Positions 35,893 to 61,380 are shown, counted from the stretch's first letter. The stretch is DNA of 64,000 nucleotides from Stictocephala bisonia (GCA_035578905.1 JAQJVL010000002.1:9486717-9550716), one strand, 5' to 3'. Notes: generated from the sequence alone by a model not told the origin. A program made the numbers and translations.

Positions 35893-37490
35893 GAATAAAA
35901 TCAAATCTTTTACTGCCAGAACATAACAAAGTATAGCAATCATCAGATTAGTTCTAAAATGTTAACAATCACGCCACATCAAAACCCCATTCGAAAATAC
36001 AGAATCTCCACTCACATCACATTTGTACTGCCAATGCACCCACTTCTAGCACCGGACGTCAGTTTTCTGATTATGCGGTCACCCAGTCGTGTGCCATGAA
36101 CTCGTCAACACTGTAAAATGCTTGGGACGCTAAAAAGCGTTTCAAACGAGTTTTTAACGCCTTGGACGTCGGAGAAATCTTTATTGAATTGGGCAACTTG
36201 TTCATGAAACGAACCCCTGATTGTGAGGGCAGGTGCTCATAAACCCCCGTTCTGTGTCTCCCAGTTCGGTAGGTATTCCTGCCTCGTGTGTCATATGTGT
36301 GTATGTCCCGACCGCTGGTCATAGCACATTTAGACACACAGAATAAGGTTGTCTCTAAAATGTAGAGACATGGCAGGGTCAACAGTTGCAACTCCTTGAA
36401 TGCTTCCTTGTAAGATTCTGTGAACTTCAACAGAGCGATTATGCGAATCACTTGCTTTTGCAATTTGAACGCTCTGAGAAACTGGCCGTTTGAGCTGGCT
36501 TCCCACAATACCAAACCGAAGGTAAGGTGGGGGTAAATTAATCCGTAATACGCCGTCATCAGCACCTGAATTGGGCAGTATTTGGCTAAGGACATCAAAA
36601 TATATATTCCTGTGGAAAGTTTTGAGCAGACATTCCAAGTCAATCCCCTATCCAGGAATATACCTAAGAATTTGGAACAGTTGACGACATCCAGCAGGGT
36701 ATCATCCAATATGACGGTTGGCCCGTCATTGAGATTTCCTGCGCGAAAGTCAGAACATTTGATTTTGAAGAGTTTGTTTTCAGATTGAGGCTGTTGAAAT
36801 GCTGGACACAATAGTTGGTGTCAACAAACGTTTCATGTTCCAGGTTTACTCTCGATTTGTTGTTGAAACAAAGCGTTGTGTCATCAGCATACTGTAAAAG
36901 TTTGCCGTAACGTAGTGATGACCCAATATCATTAATATAGGCCAGAAAGAGAACCGGACTAAGTATTGATCACTGAGGGACCACATACCTTAGATGTTCA
37001 GAGAATTTATTTGACCTTTGGACAACTTGTTTTCTGTGGTTAAGAAAAGACCTAAGCCACTAGAGCGGCACGCCTCTGATGCCATGAGATTCCAGTTTGT
37101 CAAGCAGTTTAGCATAGGCAACACAGTCGAATGCTTTAGATAAGTCGAGAAACACACTTAATGTGAAATTTCGACTTTCTAGTCCCTCCACAACCAGATC
37201 GACTAGACTCATGACAGCGTCAATTGTCGATTTACCATTTCTGAAGCCAAATTGATCTTCAGAAAGCAGGTTATGTTTGTTAAAAAACTGAAGAATTCTT
37301 ACCACAAAAGACTTTTTCGAATAATTTACTTTGAACTGGAAAAATTGAGACAGGCCTATAGTTGTTTGTAGAGTGGGGATCGTATTTCTTGAAAATTGGA
37401 TTTTGCGATTTTTAGGAGCGAGGGAAAAACTCCTTCTTCAAAAGACAAGTTGATTATTTGAGATAATGGGGTCATAATATGCTTTGAGAT
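35893..37490 (-). pseudogene. Non-LTR retrotransposon reverse transcriptase, broken
   Basis: On the minus strand the RT motifs run in order. [16 protein letters not shown] and [12 protein letters not shown] (motif A) lie in 37305-37060. VVPQ-stop-SILSPVLFLAYIND (motif B) lies near 36990-36930, with TGA in place of the expected Gly codon. QYADDTTL (catalytic motif C) is near 36885. The C-terminal frame is at 36811-36071 (…DVVNCSKFLGIFLD…, FYSVDEF). Frame changes occur at about 37060 and 36811. The 3' end has gatttgattttattcaatt-like sequence at about 35893-35909, a Jockey-type tail like that at 60833-60865. The sequence fades above about 37490, indicating 5' truncation. The enzyme would copy its own RNA at a nicked target; this copy cannot. 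Confidence 0.85.
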
Positions 37491-37566
37491 TCTTTTTAAT
37501 CTAAGAACTTAGGCTTAAGCGGCCGGTGTCATAACTAGAATCTATATTTTCCGGCGACAACCAGGT

Positions 37567-37688
37567 CAAGGTGCTATCTCCATTATTTACAAGATAGTCA
37601 GACGTTTCGCCCATGCTGTGATGTGGCATCCTCAGTGGTATCTCTGATACTTAGTTATCTTGTAAATAATGTAGATATCACCTTGACG
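37567..37688. repeat. Inverted repeat enclosing a hammerhead-like motif
   Basis: caaggtgctatctccattat (37567) continuing to 37598 is the imperfect reverse complement of 37654-37688 (tatcttgtaaataatgtaga...). The arms are about 30 bp and the loop about 55 bp; the loop contains the motif listed separately. It lies just beyond the 5' side of the dead LINE and may be a mini element or a Penelope-type terminal remnant. Confidence 0.7.
37592..37645 (-). ncRNA. Candidate hammerhead ribozyme, GAAACGTC type
   Basis: On the minus strand CTGAGGA (37635-37629), a short stem II (GCC/GGC), and GAAACGTC (37608-37601) occur in order. GAA, A-CG-T and C match the hammerhead core with a minimal stem III and a GUC cleavage triplet. 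Stem I is only partly complementary. This motif class is reported in Penelope-like elements. Cleavage is not shown. Confidence 0.5.
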
Positions 37689-38235
37689 CGGATTCATCGA
37701 AAAATATATATTCTAGGTAATGAGTAGTTGTTTATTTGCTGAAATAAATTCTGATCATTGATCATTGCTAATCTACTGAGAGAAAATCCATTTTTAACTA
37801 TGACACTAAAGTAATCAATAAAAAGTTGCTTTATTCATATAATATATTTGAAATTAAACTTCTGTTTATAGTAATATTATTTGAGTAATTTTACCGAATG
37901 AAATACTAAATGCTAAAATAGCTAATTTTTTCAATAGAATTGTCATAAAACTTTGATGGGTTTGGTTGGTAGTAAATATACTGTTCATGAACTGTCTTAT
38001 AAATTGGATAGTCTGTCATACAAAACATGTGGAAAATGAACAAATATGTAGCGTATTGCCATATGGATATATCAAATTGAATTATTATGTAAAAATATGA
38101 TAATATGTTATATTATACTTCCAGTTAAAAAAGGATATTCAAAAATACCAAATGTCACTATCATGGTCCCAGCTCAGGTACAAAAAAAAACTTAAATAAA
38201 TTAGGTATACAAGCTCTTTGGTCAAGGTAGTAACT

Positions 38236-39601
38236 ACCAGCGTTTTTCCCTAGACTTGGGTGCCAGGCTCGTCTCCCTCAATGGCTGGAAGACGCTGCAG
38301 TTTAAACCGTTCCCGCCGGTTGTCCTGACTGCTGTTTGTCTCTGCCAGTCGATCTGGAGCTTCCTGGAACTAAATGTAAGAGCTCTATCTATAACCGTCC
38401 TTCTCTAGACTTGGGTACTAACTAGGCTCGTCTCCCTCAATGGCTGGTAGACGCTGCAGTTTAAAACGTTCCCACCGGTTGTCCTGACAGCTGTTTTTCT
38501 CTGCCAGTCGATCTGGAGCTTCCTGGAACTAAATGTACGAGCTCTATCTATAACCGTCCTTCTCTAGACTTGGGTACTAGGCTCGTCTCCTTCAATGGCT
38601 GGTAGACGCTGCAGTTTAAAACGTTACCGCCGGTTGTCCTGACAGCTGTTTATCTCTGCCAGTCGACCTGGAGCTTCCTGGAACTAAATGTACGAGCTCT
38701 ATCTATAAGCGTCCTTCTCTAGACTTGGGTACCAGGTTCGTCCCCCTCAATGGCTGGTAGACGCTGCAGTTTAAAACGTTACCGCCGGTTGTCCTGACAG
38801 CTGTTTATCTCTGCCAGTCGACCTGGAGCTTCCTGGAACTAAATGTACGAGCTCTATCTATAAGCGTCCTTCTCTAGACTTGGGTACCAGGTTCGTCTCC
38901 CTCAATGGCTGGTAGACGCTGCAGTTTAATCCGTTCCCGCCGGTTGTCCTGACTGCTGTTTGTCTCTGCCAGTCGGTATGCAGCTTCCTGAAACCGACAT
39001 TGTACGAGCTTTAACTACCAGCGTCCTTCACTTAACTTGAGTACTAGGCTCGTCTCTCTCAAAGGTTGGGGACGCTGCAGTTTAATAATAATATATTTAT
39101 TTATTGTTTTCACAAATATAGTTTTACAAATTAAATAAAATTTTAAGGGATATCAAATTAGTTACAATAAAAATGCACATTTTACGAAAAATAAAAAAAC
39201 TTAAATAATTAAGAAACACTTAATTATTTAAGTGTCTATAGTAAAAACTTAAGCGTCTAAAAAAGTATTCTCCAAATTATATAATATATTCTTGGTTACA
39301 ATACTATCATATAAAATACAGTTTAAATGCATCCAGATATATGTTAAATTATTAAACATATGATTTATCTGAATTCAAATAAACACATTAAAAACTAAAA
39401 GAAATAAAAGAACATATACATACTGAAACCTGTGAATATACATACTGTAAACCGTTCCCGCCGGTTGTCCTAACTGTTTGTCTCTGCCAGTCAGTCTGGT
39501 ACTTCCTGGAAATGACACTGTACGATCTTTAACTACCAGCGTCCTTCATTTAACTTGGGTACCAGGCTGTCTCCCTTAATGGTTGTGGACGCTGCAGTTT
39601 A
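38236..39601. repeat. 155-bp tandem repeat, about seven copies, interrupted once
   Basis: The marker gacgctgcagttta occurs at 38291, 38450, 38605, 38760, 38915, 39071 and 39588. Spacings are 159, 155, 155, 155, 156 and, after subtracting the 362-bp insertion, 155 bp. Units contain ccggttgtcctgac, ctctgccagtcg and tctagacttgggta blocks and are much more GC-rich than their surroundings. Outer units are more diverged than the three central ones, as expected from unequal exchange. Confidence 0.9.
39086..39447 (-). mobile_element. AT-rich insertion inside the tandem array
   Basis: The unit phase is broken after gacgctgcagtttaa and resumes with aaccgttcccgcc, exactly 362 bp later. The insert begins with taataataatatatttattt, i.e. 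an A-rich LINE-like tail on the minus strand. A 3' fragment of a non-LTR element is likely; no coding part remains. Confidence 0.5.
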
Positions 39602-40286
39602 TTACAATATTGAAATCTGGTTTTCCCTGTTGTTTATGAGTCGATTTTGTCATAAAAAAGGGCTCAATGGATTAGTGACTATACAGTATTGCTAATGTAA
39701 TTCCTTGTAAACATTGGAAGAGACTTCAAGCTTTTGAGCAATTGCCATTCAAATTATTTAATGGGCTCCCATAACTAAAACTTTAAATATATTGTAAAAT
39801 GATAATAACCTACTGGAAACTCTATAATACTATTAACAACTATATCAAGTTTGAGCATTTGACCTCGGTGGTTCTTAACTGATAAAAATGTCTTCAATGT
39901 ACACACAAGATAGGCAGATGGACTAAGTACACATAAAAGAACTTATCTATTTATAAGAACTTTTCTCTTATTTTAATCTGAGGAACCACACCATTAAGCC
40001 TGCAAACATAGTTTAAAGACAACCTGCACATAAATAGGGATATATACATGAAATAAAAATTTTTAAGCTACTAATGCAGTTAAAACTGGATAATTTGTCA
40101 GTTAAGAATACGTTTTTTACTTTGTGGTTTCATATCTTTCCATAACTGAGTAACCTCTAGTTGATGATTATTAAAATAAAATAATTGACTCTTAAAAAAT
40201 ATTTTCACATCATTCTACTCTCTGCTACTTTTCAAAATGAGTGTCTTACAAGAGTGTGAAATTGCTACCCTAAATAGTTTTAATAC

Positions 40287-53435
<13,149 letters not shown>

Positions 53436-53991
53436 CTGAAACAACATACAACATATGATAAACGACGTATACTCATGATTATATTCTTTATTTAATGTTA
53501 TAAGATTTTATTTTTATAATCTTTTTTTATCATCCTCGTAAATAAGTATTGAAACAAATTCATGAGTTGAATTGAGTTCACTCATAGGACTACAGGACCA
53601 TGTGAACTGGTAAGTAAAGTTTTTTTTAGTGTATATGTATATATACATACATTAAAAAATTGGTATATTTATATGAATTCACCAGTTTCATGGGCCTGCA
53701 GGCCTGTTTGTGAACTTAATCATAATTTAACTCGTGAAGTAAGAACCGTTTGGAAATAGCTTAGAATTGGAAAATTAATGGTTTTTTTCTTTAACAATTT
53801 TTAATTTTTAAAACGTAACCTATTTTTAAATGGTTGAATGAAAATTTCTAAAATACATTTGCATTTAGGTGCTATCAGCATTACTGAATAAGCAAAATCT
53901 GGAATCTGTGGCGTTTATGGTTCCTGGGCTGTTACTTTTTTTTATAAAAATCAAAAACATACGGACAGACGGTTAACGAAGAAAGATATAC

Positions 53992-54903
53992 TGTGACATC
54001 CAGAGTGGCCTCCATCCTGGGAACCGGTGATGCCGAAGTAATGGATGGGTCGCTGACCACCTGCCCTGCTTGTTTACAACCTTTGGGGCACAGTGGCTTA
54101 CGCATGAAAGCCCCTACCTCATCAATGAACTTTCTAGACTATTCTCGGTTGACGAGCTAGCTCTGTCACGGAACTTCGGGCACTGGGGAATTCAAGAAGC
54201 TTCTGGATGGAGACCTGCAGGTTATATATACGGCCCGACATACCAGCGCGAGTCAGTGAGTCTAGAGCCTACAGCCCGGGTGTTTGCGGCGACAGTGCGC
54301 GAGTTCTGCAGTGCGAGTGAAGTGTCCGTGTATAGTGAAGTGGTCTACGGAGAAGTTACCGGTGAGTGGTTCGTTGTGGGGATCAACGAAGGAGCAGTGC
54401 GGTACTTGTGGACGACTTCTGAAGGGACACTGAAGAAACTGTGAGTGAACTGTTAACATTGGATTGTAGGTAGTAGGAAATCTAGTAAAGTCACTCCGTA
54501 GTCAGTAATTGTAAATAATAGTAGGAAAACTAGTAGAGTCACTTTATAGTCAGTAATTGTAAATAATAGTAGAGAATCTAGGAAAGCCACTTTATAGAGC
54601 TAGGAATTGTAATTAAAAAAGGGAATCTAGTAAAGTCACTTTGCAATTAGTAGTTGTAATTGATTGCCATTTATTGATGCCATCTAAGATTGTAAATATA
54701 AATTAGTTTAACTGTAACAGTAGGCCTAATAGTAAATTGTACTTTTCACAATAGTTTAAAGTTAAGGAAATAACCCATTTAATTGTAATAAGTTAATTTT
54801 ATAGATTCAATAAATTTAGTAATTGTTTAGTATATCGTGTTGCTTATTTGTAAAACCCACATAGCGATTGATTATTTATAAATTAGGACATAAAAACGTC
54901 ACA
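53992..54903 (+). mobile_element. Solo LTR, 912 bp, with 4-bp target duplication
   Basis: Begins TGTGACATCC and ends ...AACGTCACA, giving a six-base terminal inverted repeat with TG...CA ends. ATAC flanks it on both sides (53988-53991 and 54904-54907). Near its 3' part is an aataaa signal (about 54809). Four imperfect repeats of about 48 bp (aatctagtaaagtcacttt..., 54468-54662) lie inside. No internal retrotransposon region is adjacent, so it is the product of LTR-LTR recombination. Orientation is inferred from the aataaa. The 124-codon frame (54070-54444) is LTR sequence and not treated as a gene. Confidence 0.85.
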
Positions 54904-55429
54904 ATACTATACTGTTGAATGAAATTTTTTGCTTGTTTTCATGTCCAAATCTAAATCACAAATTTTGGCTAAAGAGTTCCAAAACACCCTGTACATTCAT
55001 GATGTGTCAGTCAATTAAAAACATTAATAGCTTACACTATTCTAGAATAGGTTTTCAGAACCACGAACTCAATCACCACTCGGCAGCATAAACATATCAC
55101 AAACTACCAAAACATACCTTACATAACCAAACCAAACGAATTTATTTATTTATTTTTATTAATTCTTAAGACGCTGATCGTTGAGATACAGACCAATATG
55201 GATTTCGAATGAGTGTGATGAGCGTAGATGAGCGAATGTAGTCATTGTTACAAACTAAGGCCAACTAATACCCGAATGACAACGAACAGCCGGTGGTTAT
55301 CAGGTAATTCCTTTCAATTTTGTTGCGATAGGTACTGATTTGGATCGAACTGCGGACCTTTAGCTTATAAAGATGGATTCTACCCAACTTAGCTTTCGAC
55401 CATTTCATTAATCTGATAGTAATTCACGT
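54904..55429. other. Gene-free stretch with a dispersed-repeat copy
   Basis: About 55166-55345 is a diverged copy of the family at 20938-21130 (gagtgtgatgagcgtagatg...). Confidence 0.4.
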
Positions 55430-56465
55430 ACAATGGTACTAAACCACCTGCCCATCCATACACGTACAATGGTACTAAAATAAACGTATAATAGTACCAT
55501 TTCTATAATCTGATAATAATTCACGTACAATGGTACTAACCCACCCACACACGTACAATGGTACTAACCCACCCGTCCACCCATACACGTACAATGGTAC
55601 TTACCCACCCAACCCCCAAACACGTAAAATGGTACTAACCCATCCAACCACCCATACACGTAAAATGGTACTAGCCCACCCGTCCACCCATACACGTACA
55701 ATGGTACTAACCCACCCAACCCCCAAACACGTACAATGGTACTAACCCTCCCAACCAGCCATTCACGTAAAATTGTACTAACCCACCCAACCACCCATAC
55801 ACGTACAATGGTACTAACCCACCCACACACGTACAATGGTACTAACCCACCCGTCCACCCATACACGTACAATGGTACTAACCCATCCAACCACCCATAC
55901 ACGTAAAATGGTACTAACCCACCCAACCACCCATACACGTAAAATGGTACTAACCCACCCAACCACCCATACACGTAAAATGGTACTAACCCACCCAACC
56001 ACCCATACACGTAAAATGGTACTAACCCACCCAATCACCCATACACTTACAACGGTACTAACCTACCCAACCTACCATATACGTATAATGGTACTAACCC
56101 ACCCAATCACCCATACATGTACAATGGTACTAACTCACCCAACCAGCCATACACGTACAATGGTACTAACTCACCCAACCACCCATACACGTACAATGGT
56201 ACTAACCCACCCAATCACCCATACACGTAAAATGGTTCTAACCTACCCAACTACCCATACACGTACAATGGTACTAACCCATCCAACCACCCATACACGT
56301 ACAATGCTACTAACCCATCCAACCACCCATACACGTAAAATGGTACTAACCCACCCAACCACCCATACATGTAAAATGGTACTAACCCACCCAACCACTC
56401 ATAGACGTACAATGATACTAACCCACACAACCACCCATACACGTACAATGGTACTAACCATTGTA
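55430..56465. repeat. 36-bp minisatellite array, about 1 kb
   Basis: Some 28 tandem units of the form acccatacacgtacaatggt + actaacccacccaacc, mostly exactly 36 bp, with point variants (cgtaaaatgg, ccaatc, cgtcca). Because 36 is divisible by three, both strands stay open for up to 215 codons (12-residue repeats such as TMVLTHPTTHTR). These are considered non-genic. Homologous to the intronic array at 44716-45105. Confidence 0.95.
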
Positions 56466-58460
56466 GTACTTAACATGGCCTAAAATTGCCTATATTTTAC
56501 CTACACGCAGTTAGATTTTCCAAATTAACATATTATATTTATATCATTTATAATGAGAAACGCGCTAGAATAAATGTCTAATCGAATAAATACTGTACAA
56601 TACACAATATAAATACACCCACATATACAGTATTGGTAATTGTATTAAATTACAATGTATGTACATGACGTTTAATGTTAGTCTACATAAGTACGTATAT
56701 TTTTAATAGAACAACTGTATAATTAAGTATATTACTCAAATTCAATGTAGCGAATAAAGTAAGCTCCTGACGTCAAAGGTAACTCAACTAGAGTAGGTTG
56801 CGAGTATCCCGAAGGAATAACTTTATTATTATGACACACAACATTGTACATTGATGGATAAACAATGTAAAATGACAATCTGCAGTACCGTAATCAAATG
56901 GGGAAGATAAAACGAAATATCCCTTGATGTATTACACAGTTGGTTGAATCTCGTCCAATAAATCATTGGCATCAATAATGTTACGTCAATATATTTAGAT
57001 TTTTTTAACTTGAGGAAAGATTCTATAATATTTGGTTTGATAGGAATATAATATATTTAGGAAAAGGATGTTAATAATTTAAATATATTTATGCATAAGT
57101 ATGAAGGAAACATTAATAAGCAGTTTTATTAGAAAATATATCCCTAAACACCTTCTACTTTGTGGGATATTATTGTTTATTTAAAGTACTGATGTGATTT
57201 ATTAATTTATTCAATAATTTACGATGGATTAAAACCCAATTAAAATAAACTTGGTGATCGCAAATACATTATTTAGTCTCTTTGGCATGACAATTAAGTT
57301 AAAATGTTTAGAAAATGGGCAAATAAAAACTTAAAAAAAAAAAAACAAAGAAAAATTATAAAAAGTTTTCAAATATTAAATTGAATTTTTAAACTATGTT
57401 GAACACTGATTTGTTCGACAGTCAATCAACTCTAGGAACTAACAAAAATGTAATTAAAAACTTTTTGATATGCATTACAGCATTACAATACATTTAACCT
57501 AAATGATTTACTATAAAATTACTTAATCCTACAATGAAGTAGAATTAACATGAAATAATTCAAAACAGTAAGTATTATATAGGTATGTTAGTAACTTAAA
57601 AAAAAAAAAAAAAAAGGAAAAACGATTGAAGAAAATAAACAAATATTAAACGTAAGAAAAATATTGAATAACGATGATTTAGAGGGATTTATATGTTGAA
57701 TTTGATATTTAAAATTGTATAGTTCCTAAAAACAATTAAATCTATTTGAATGTACTCAAAATAAACGAGACAAATATGTACAAGAAATCTCTGAGTGTGT
57801 AAAAGTGATCGAGAGGTTTCTTAGATAACACTAAATAAACTTAGCAATTTATAACCAAATATTAGAAACGCAGCAAAACAACTTTTTATAAAAATTTTGT
57901 ATAAACACTTTTTATAAAAATGTTGTATAAACACTTTTTATAAAAATTTTAACCCTTGAATTATACGCGATTAAATCTGGTATATAAAATACATAATATA
58001 TTGCTTGACAAGAAAATATTCTTTTCAACGTCATTTATATGTATGTATTTATAAATTGTTATTTGTTTACTTTACAGTTGACTATAAAGTACTTAATACG
58101 ACTATAAAGTAAAAAAAAAACTATAAAGTAGTTAATACGAATAAAATATTTTAAAATAACATATGTACAAAAATAGTTAGATATTTTATGGGATTAAAAA
58201 TTTAGATTGGTTGTATGTCTACAGAAACAAAACTGAGTGTCCCTGATGTTTACGGTGTATCTAGTTTCTAAAGGTCTTCTGACTAATGACCTGCACATTT
58301 TTAATGAGGCAAGCCTTCCTTCCCCTACTTTTACATCTCACCTTGTATTTATTATCTATGAGTTATCAGTGAATATTTGGTTAACTGAGTTGAAATACCC
58401 AAGATGATTTTGAACAGTTATGTTATTAACGAATTTCCATAACTATTTAAATACATATAG
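56466..58460. other. Gene-free AT-rich stretch
   Basis: No gene recognised. Short A runs, a tandem cactttttataaaaat repeat (about 57870-57950) and a fragment at 58220-58330 related to 2740-2890 are present. The missing first exon of the receptor could lie here, but none was identified. Confidence 0.4.
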
Positions 58461-58469
58461 GTACAATAC

Positions 58470-58555
58470 CTTTTGTAAATCCCTCCGGTCTGAGGATGGT
58501 AAAAGTAGATTAGATAAAACGATCACCATAATAAATTTTGTAATTATGCTGTGGT
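58470..58555 (+). mobile_element. Decayed Penelope-like 3' end
   Basis: aaatccctccggtctgaggatggt ... cgatcaccataata matches the start of the Penelope terminal region at 35165-35220 and 61330-61385. The GAAA of the hammerhead core is changed (taaaa), so the ribozyme motif is dead here. Confidence 0.55.
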
Positions 58556-58741
58556 GGGTTTGAGTTTTTTTTTAAAATATAGTTTTAAATTTTTTTCAAA
58601 AGAGAAAAGAAGAAGAATGAAGAACAAATATTTGGTAATAGATTTAAGAAATTCAATTTATCAGTAGCTTTTAAGACTTGTAATACTATGTCCAACATTT
58701 TATATCCAAATATTGATAGTGAAGATAAATTCAATAATTCA

Positions 58742-60865
58742 GAAATATATATATGAGAGAAGATATGGTTTTATTATATGAAAGAAGCAAAGATCTTCCC
58801 GCTAGTCACCCACTACGAATTGCTTATAGAACATTAAAAAACAATTTCAGATCATCCATTAAAGATGCTAAAAGTAAAAATGTACAATACCTTATGGACA
58901 ATGCTAAAGTAAAATCTAAAGTCATGTGGGAAATAATAAATGAAAATAAAAACAATAAACCAGTAAGCTCACGTCTTATTGGCGATATCACTGATGAGGA
59001 GGGTCGATTGGTGGGCGATCCAACTGCTAAATCTAATATCTTCAATAAGTTCTTTACTAGCGTTGGAAACCGTTCTGTAAATAGTTCTTCACACACATCA
59101 CACACATTCCAGAGCTCCTACTCAGTGCCCAATTCATTCTTCCTCAGTCCAACATGTTTTAGTGAGGTGGCAGACGCTATTAGGTCCCTCAAAAATAGTA
59201 AATCTTCAGGTTCGGATGACGTATCGTCCAATCTATTGAAGCAATGTTTGGAATTTCTATCTTTTCCCCTAGCTCACATTATTAACACGTCTTTTGAACA
59301 AGGAACCTTTCCCGACTCATTAAAACTAGCAATTGTTAAACCACTTCTTAAGAAGGGTGACCCCCTTCACTGTGGTAGCTACCGACCAATATCCCTTCTG
59401 TCTACCTTTTCGAAGGTCATTGAAAAAGTGGTGTTAATTAGATTAATTGCCTTCTTAGAATCTGGTAAAATCCTCCTTCCGAACCAATTTGGTTTCCGTA
59501 AAAATATGGGCACCCTTAATGCGATGTATTTTTTAGTGGAGAAAATTGTTAGAGCTCTTGACAACAGAGATCAAGCAGTTGGTATCTTCGTAGATCTGAG
59601 TAAAGCGTTCGATGTTGTGAATCACAGAATTCTAATTGATAAAATGTATTGCATGGGCGTCAGGGGAAGAGCTTTGGATTGGTTCGAATCGTATCTTATG
59701 GGCCGTAGACAGGTGGTAGAAATATCTCACTTAGATAGTTCAAGATGCTTAAGTAAACAATATTCCGAAGAGCTGTCAGTAGCAGCAGGGGACCCTCAGG
59801 GCTCAGTTTTAGGACCCGTCTTATTCCTTCTTTTTATGAATGACGTTATGAACAGTGTCAATAAGGGGGATCTTTGTCTTTTCGCTGACGATACGTCACT
59901 CATTGTTACAGGTAACAATAGAGATGAATTAGAAGTTACTTCATTCATTGAGGCAAACTCACTACTACAGTGGCTAACTCAGAATGGTCTTCTAATAAAT
60001 TCAGATAAGACTAGCTTAATAAATTTTCACATTAGAAATAACTCTGTCACACACACCTCTCTCTAACTTGGCGAATCGTCTGTTTCGCCTACGGATGTAG
60101 TCAAGTTCCTAGGTTTACATATCAATTCCCGATTAAACTATGTAGATCACATACACAGTATCAGCTGTAAACTAAGTTCATGCCTTTACGCTATAAGGAA
60201 GCTGTCATTTTTTTGCAATAAGGAGATTCTGCTGACTGCCTACTACGGTTGTTTTTTCCCATACCTCGTCTATGCTCTTCCAATTTGGGGTTCGGAGTGC
60301 TTAAGCACAAAATATTTGTTCTACCTTCAAAAAAAGGTTATACGTACTATTTTTGGCCTTCGACAACTGGAATCTTGTGTGACTACATTCCGTAGTAATA
60401 ATATTCTAACATTCCCTTCTTTATTTATTTTTGAATCCTTAATATTTTATATGAAGAATAGAGATTCTTTTCCAGCTTCAAGATCGGCAGCCTATAATTT
60501 CCGTCACCAAAATAATCTTCTAATACCTAAACATAAAACAACATTTTTTCAAAGAAGCGCCCATTACACCTGCATAAAGCTATTCAATGCCCTAACCAAA
60601 CCATCTCAAGAAAGTAAATTCAGTCAGTGAATTCAAGAGGGGTCTGAAAGAATTTTTGATAGGCAAAACCTACTACAGTGTTCAAGCTTATTTAAATGAT
60701 AGCTTATGTGCATAATTTTGTTTTAAGCAGTTTTAACAGTTTTAAGCAACTTTGATTTAATTAGTTGTATTTCTTTGTAAATTTAAGTATTGTTTGATGT
60801 GACCCATGCCAATGCTTGTAAAGTTTAAAGGCAATAAAGAAATTTTGATTTGATTTGATTTGATT
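58742..60865 (+). mobile_element. 5'-truncated Jockey-like retrotransposon inserted in the Penelope-like element
   Basis: Carries most of an RT ORF (58753-60715), a 3' UTR with caataaag (60832-60839), and a TTTGA-type tail (attttgatttgatttgattt, to about 60865). Penelope coding sequence lies on both sides. There is no endonuclease domain upstream, so it is 5'-truncated. A clear target duplication was not seen. Confidence 0.85.
58753..60715 (+). pseudogene. Reverse transcriptase (ORF2) of the Jockey-like element, nearly intact
   Basis: The frame is open for 437 codons, then TAA at 60064-60066, then open in the same frame to 60630. A one-base shift near 60610-60625 moves the C-terminus to the frame ending at 60715. 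RT motifs in order: KPLLKKGD and YRPISLLSTFSKVIEKV (about residue 195-225), QFGFRK, FVDLSKAFDVVNH (motif A, about 280), GDPQGSVLGPVLFLLFMND (motif B, about 345), LFADDTSLIV (catalytic motif C, about 378), then WLTQNGLLINSDKT. C-terminal part: KFLGLHINS, YFVP-like LVYALPIWG, and KEFLIGKTYYSVQAYL. The ATG is internal to the original ORF2. With only two lesions the copy looks fairly young. Confidence 0.88.
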
Positions 60866-61337
60866 ATAGGATTAACTGTAATGTTTGTAATATGTTTTAC
60901 ATAGGTCAGACTGTAAATTTTAGAAAAGATATAAAAACCATGTATCTGCTTTTAAAAATAAGAAACCTGAAAGATCTAATGTAGCTAAACACCTTCTGAA
61001 TTGTACCCACAGTTTGAATAAAATATATGCAAATGTAGATATTCTAAAAGTTTGTAAGAATAGTCGTACTATGAATGCTTGGGAAGAGTTATTTATTTTT
61101 AAAGGAAAATGTAAGGATCGTGATAAATTAATGAATGAACAGGTTAATTTTGATTCCAAAATACTTTTTAATAATGTATTTTCAGCAAATAAAAGAAGAA
61201 AAGTAGCATCCAATAGGGATTAACCAATAATATCACAGCAGCCGCAATTTTGACGATTCCAGCCAATGGGGTCACGTGATCAAAGGCATATAAATTGAGT
61301 TGTTGAACAACATTTTCTATTATTTTGTTAATCTCTC

Positions 61338-61380
61338 TGGTCTGAGGAAGGTGAGCGTGGTTCACTGAAATCGATCACCA
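61338..61380 (+). ncRNA. Candidate hammerhead ribozyme in the Penelope 3' region
   Basis: TGGT (61338-61341), CTGAGGA (61342-61348), stem II ggtga...ttcact, GAAA (61367-61370), TCGATC (61371-61376), ACCA (61377-61380). Same architecture as the two copies at 35.1-35.2 kb, and here in its natural place after the GIY-YIG stop codon. Confidence 0.55.

Noticed and set aside
54070..54444. 124-codon frame that looks protein-like
   Set aside because: It lies wholly inside the solo LTR and has no recognised domain. LTR U3 regions often carry such chance frames.
55564..56483. Long open frames on both strands (up to 215 codons) with HPTTHTR-like repeats
   Set aside because: They come from a 36-bp minisatellite whose period is a multiple of three, so openness carries no coding signal.
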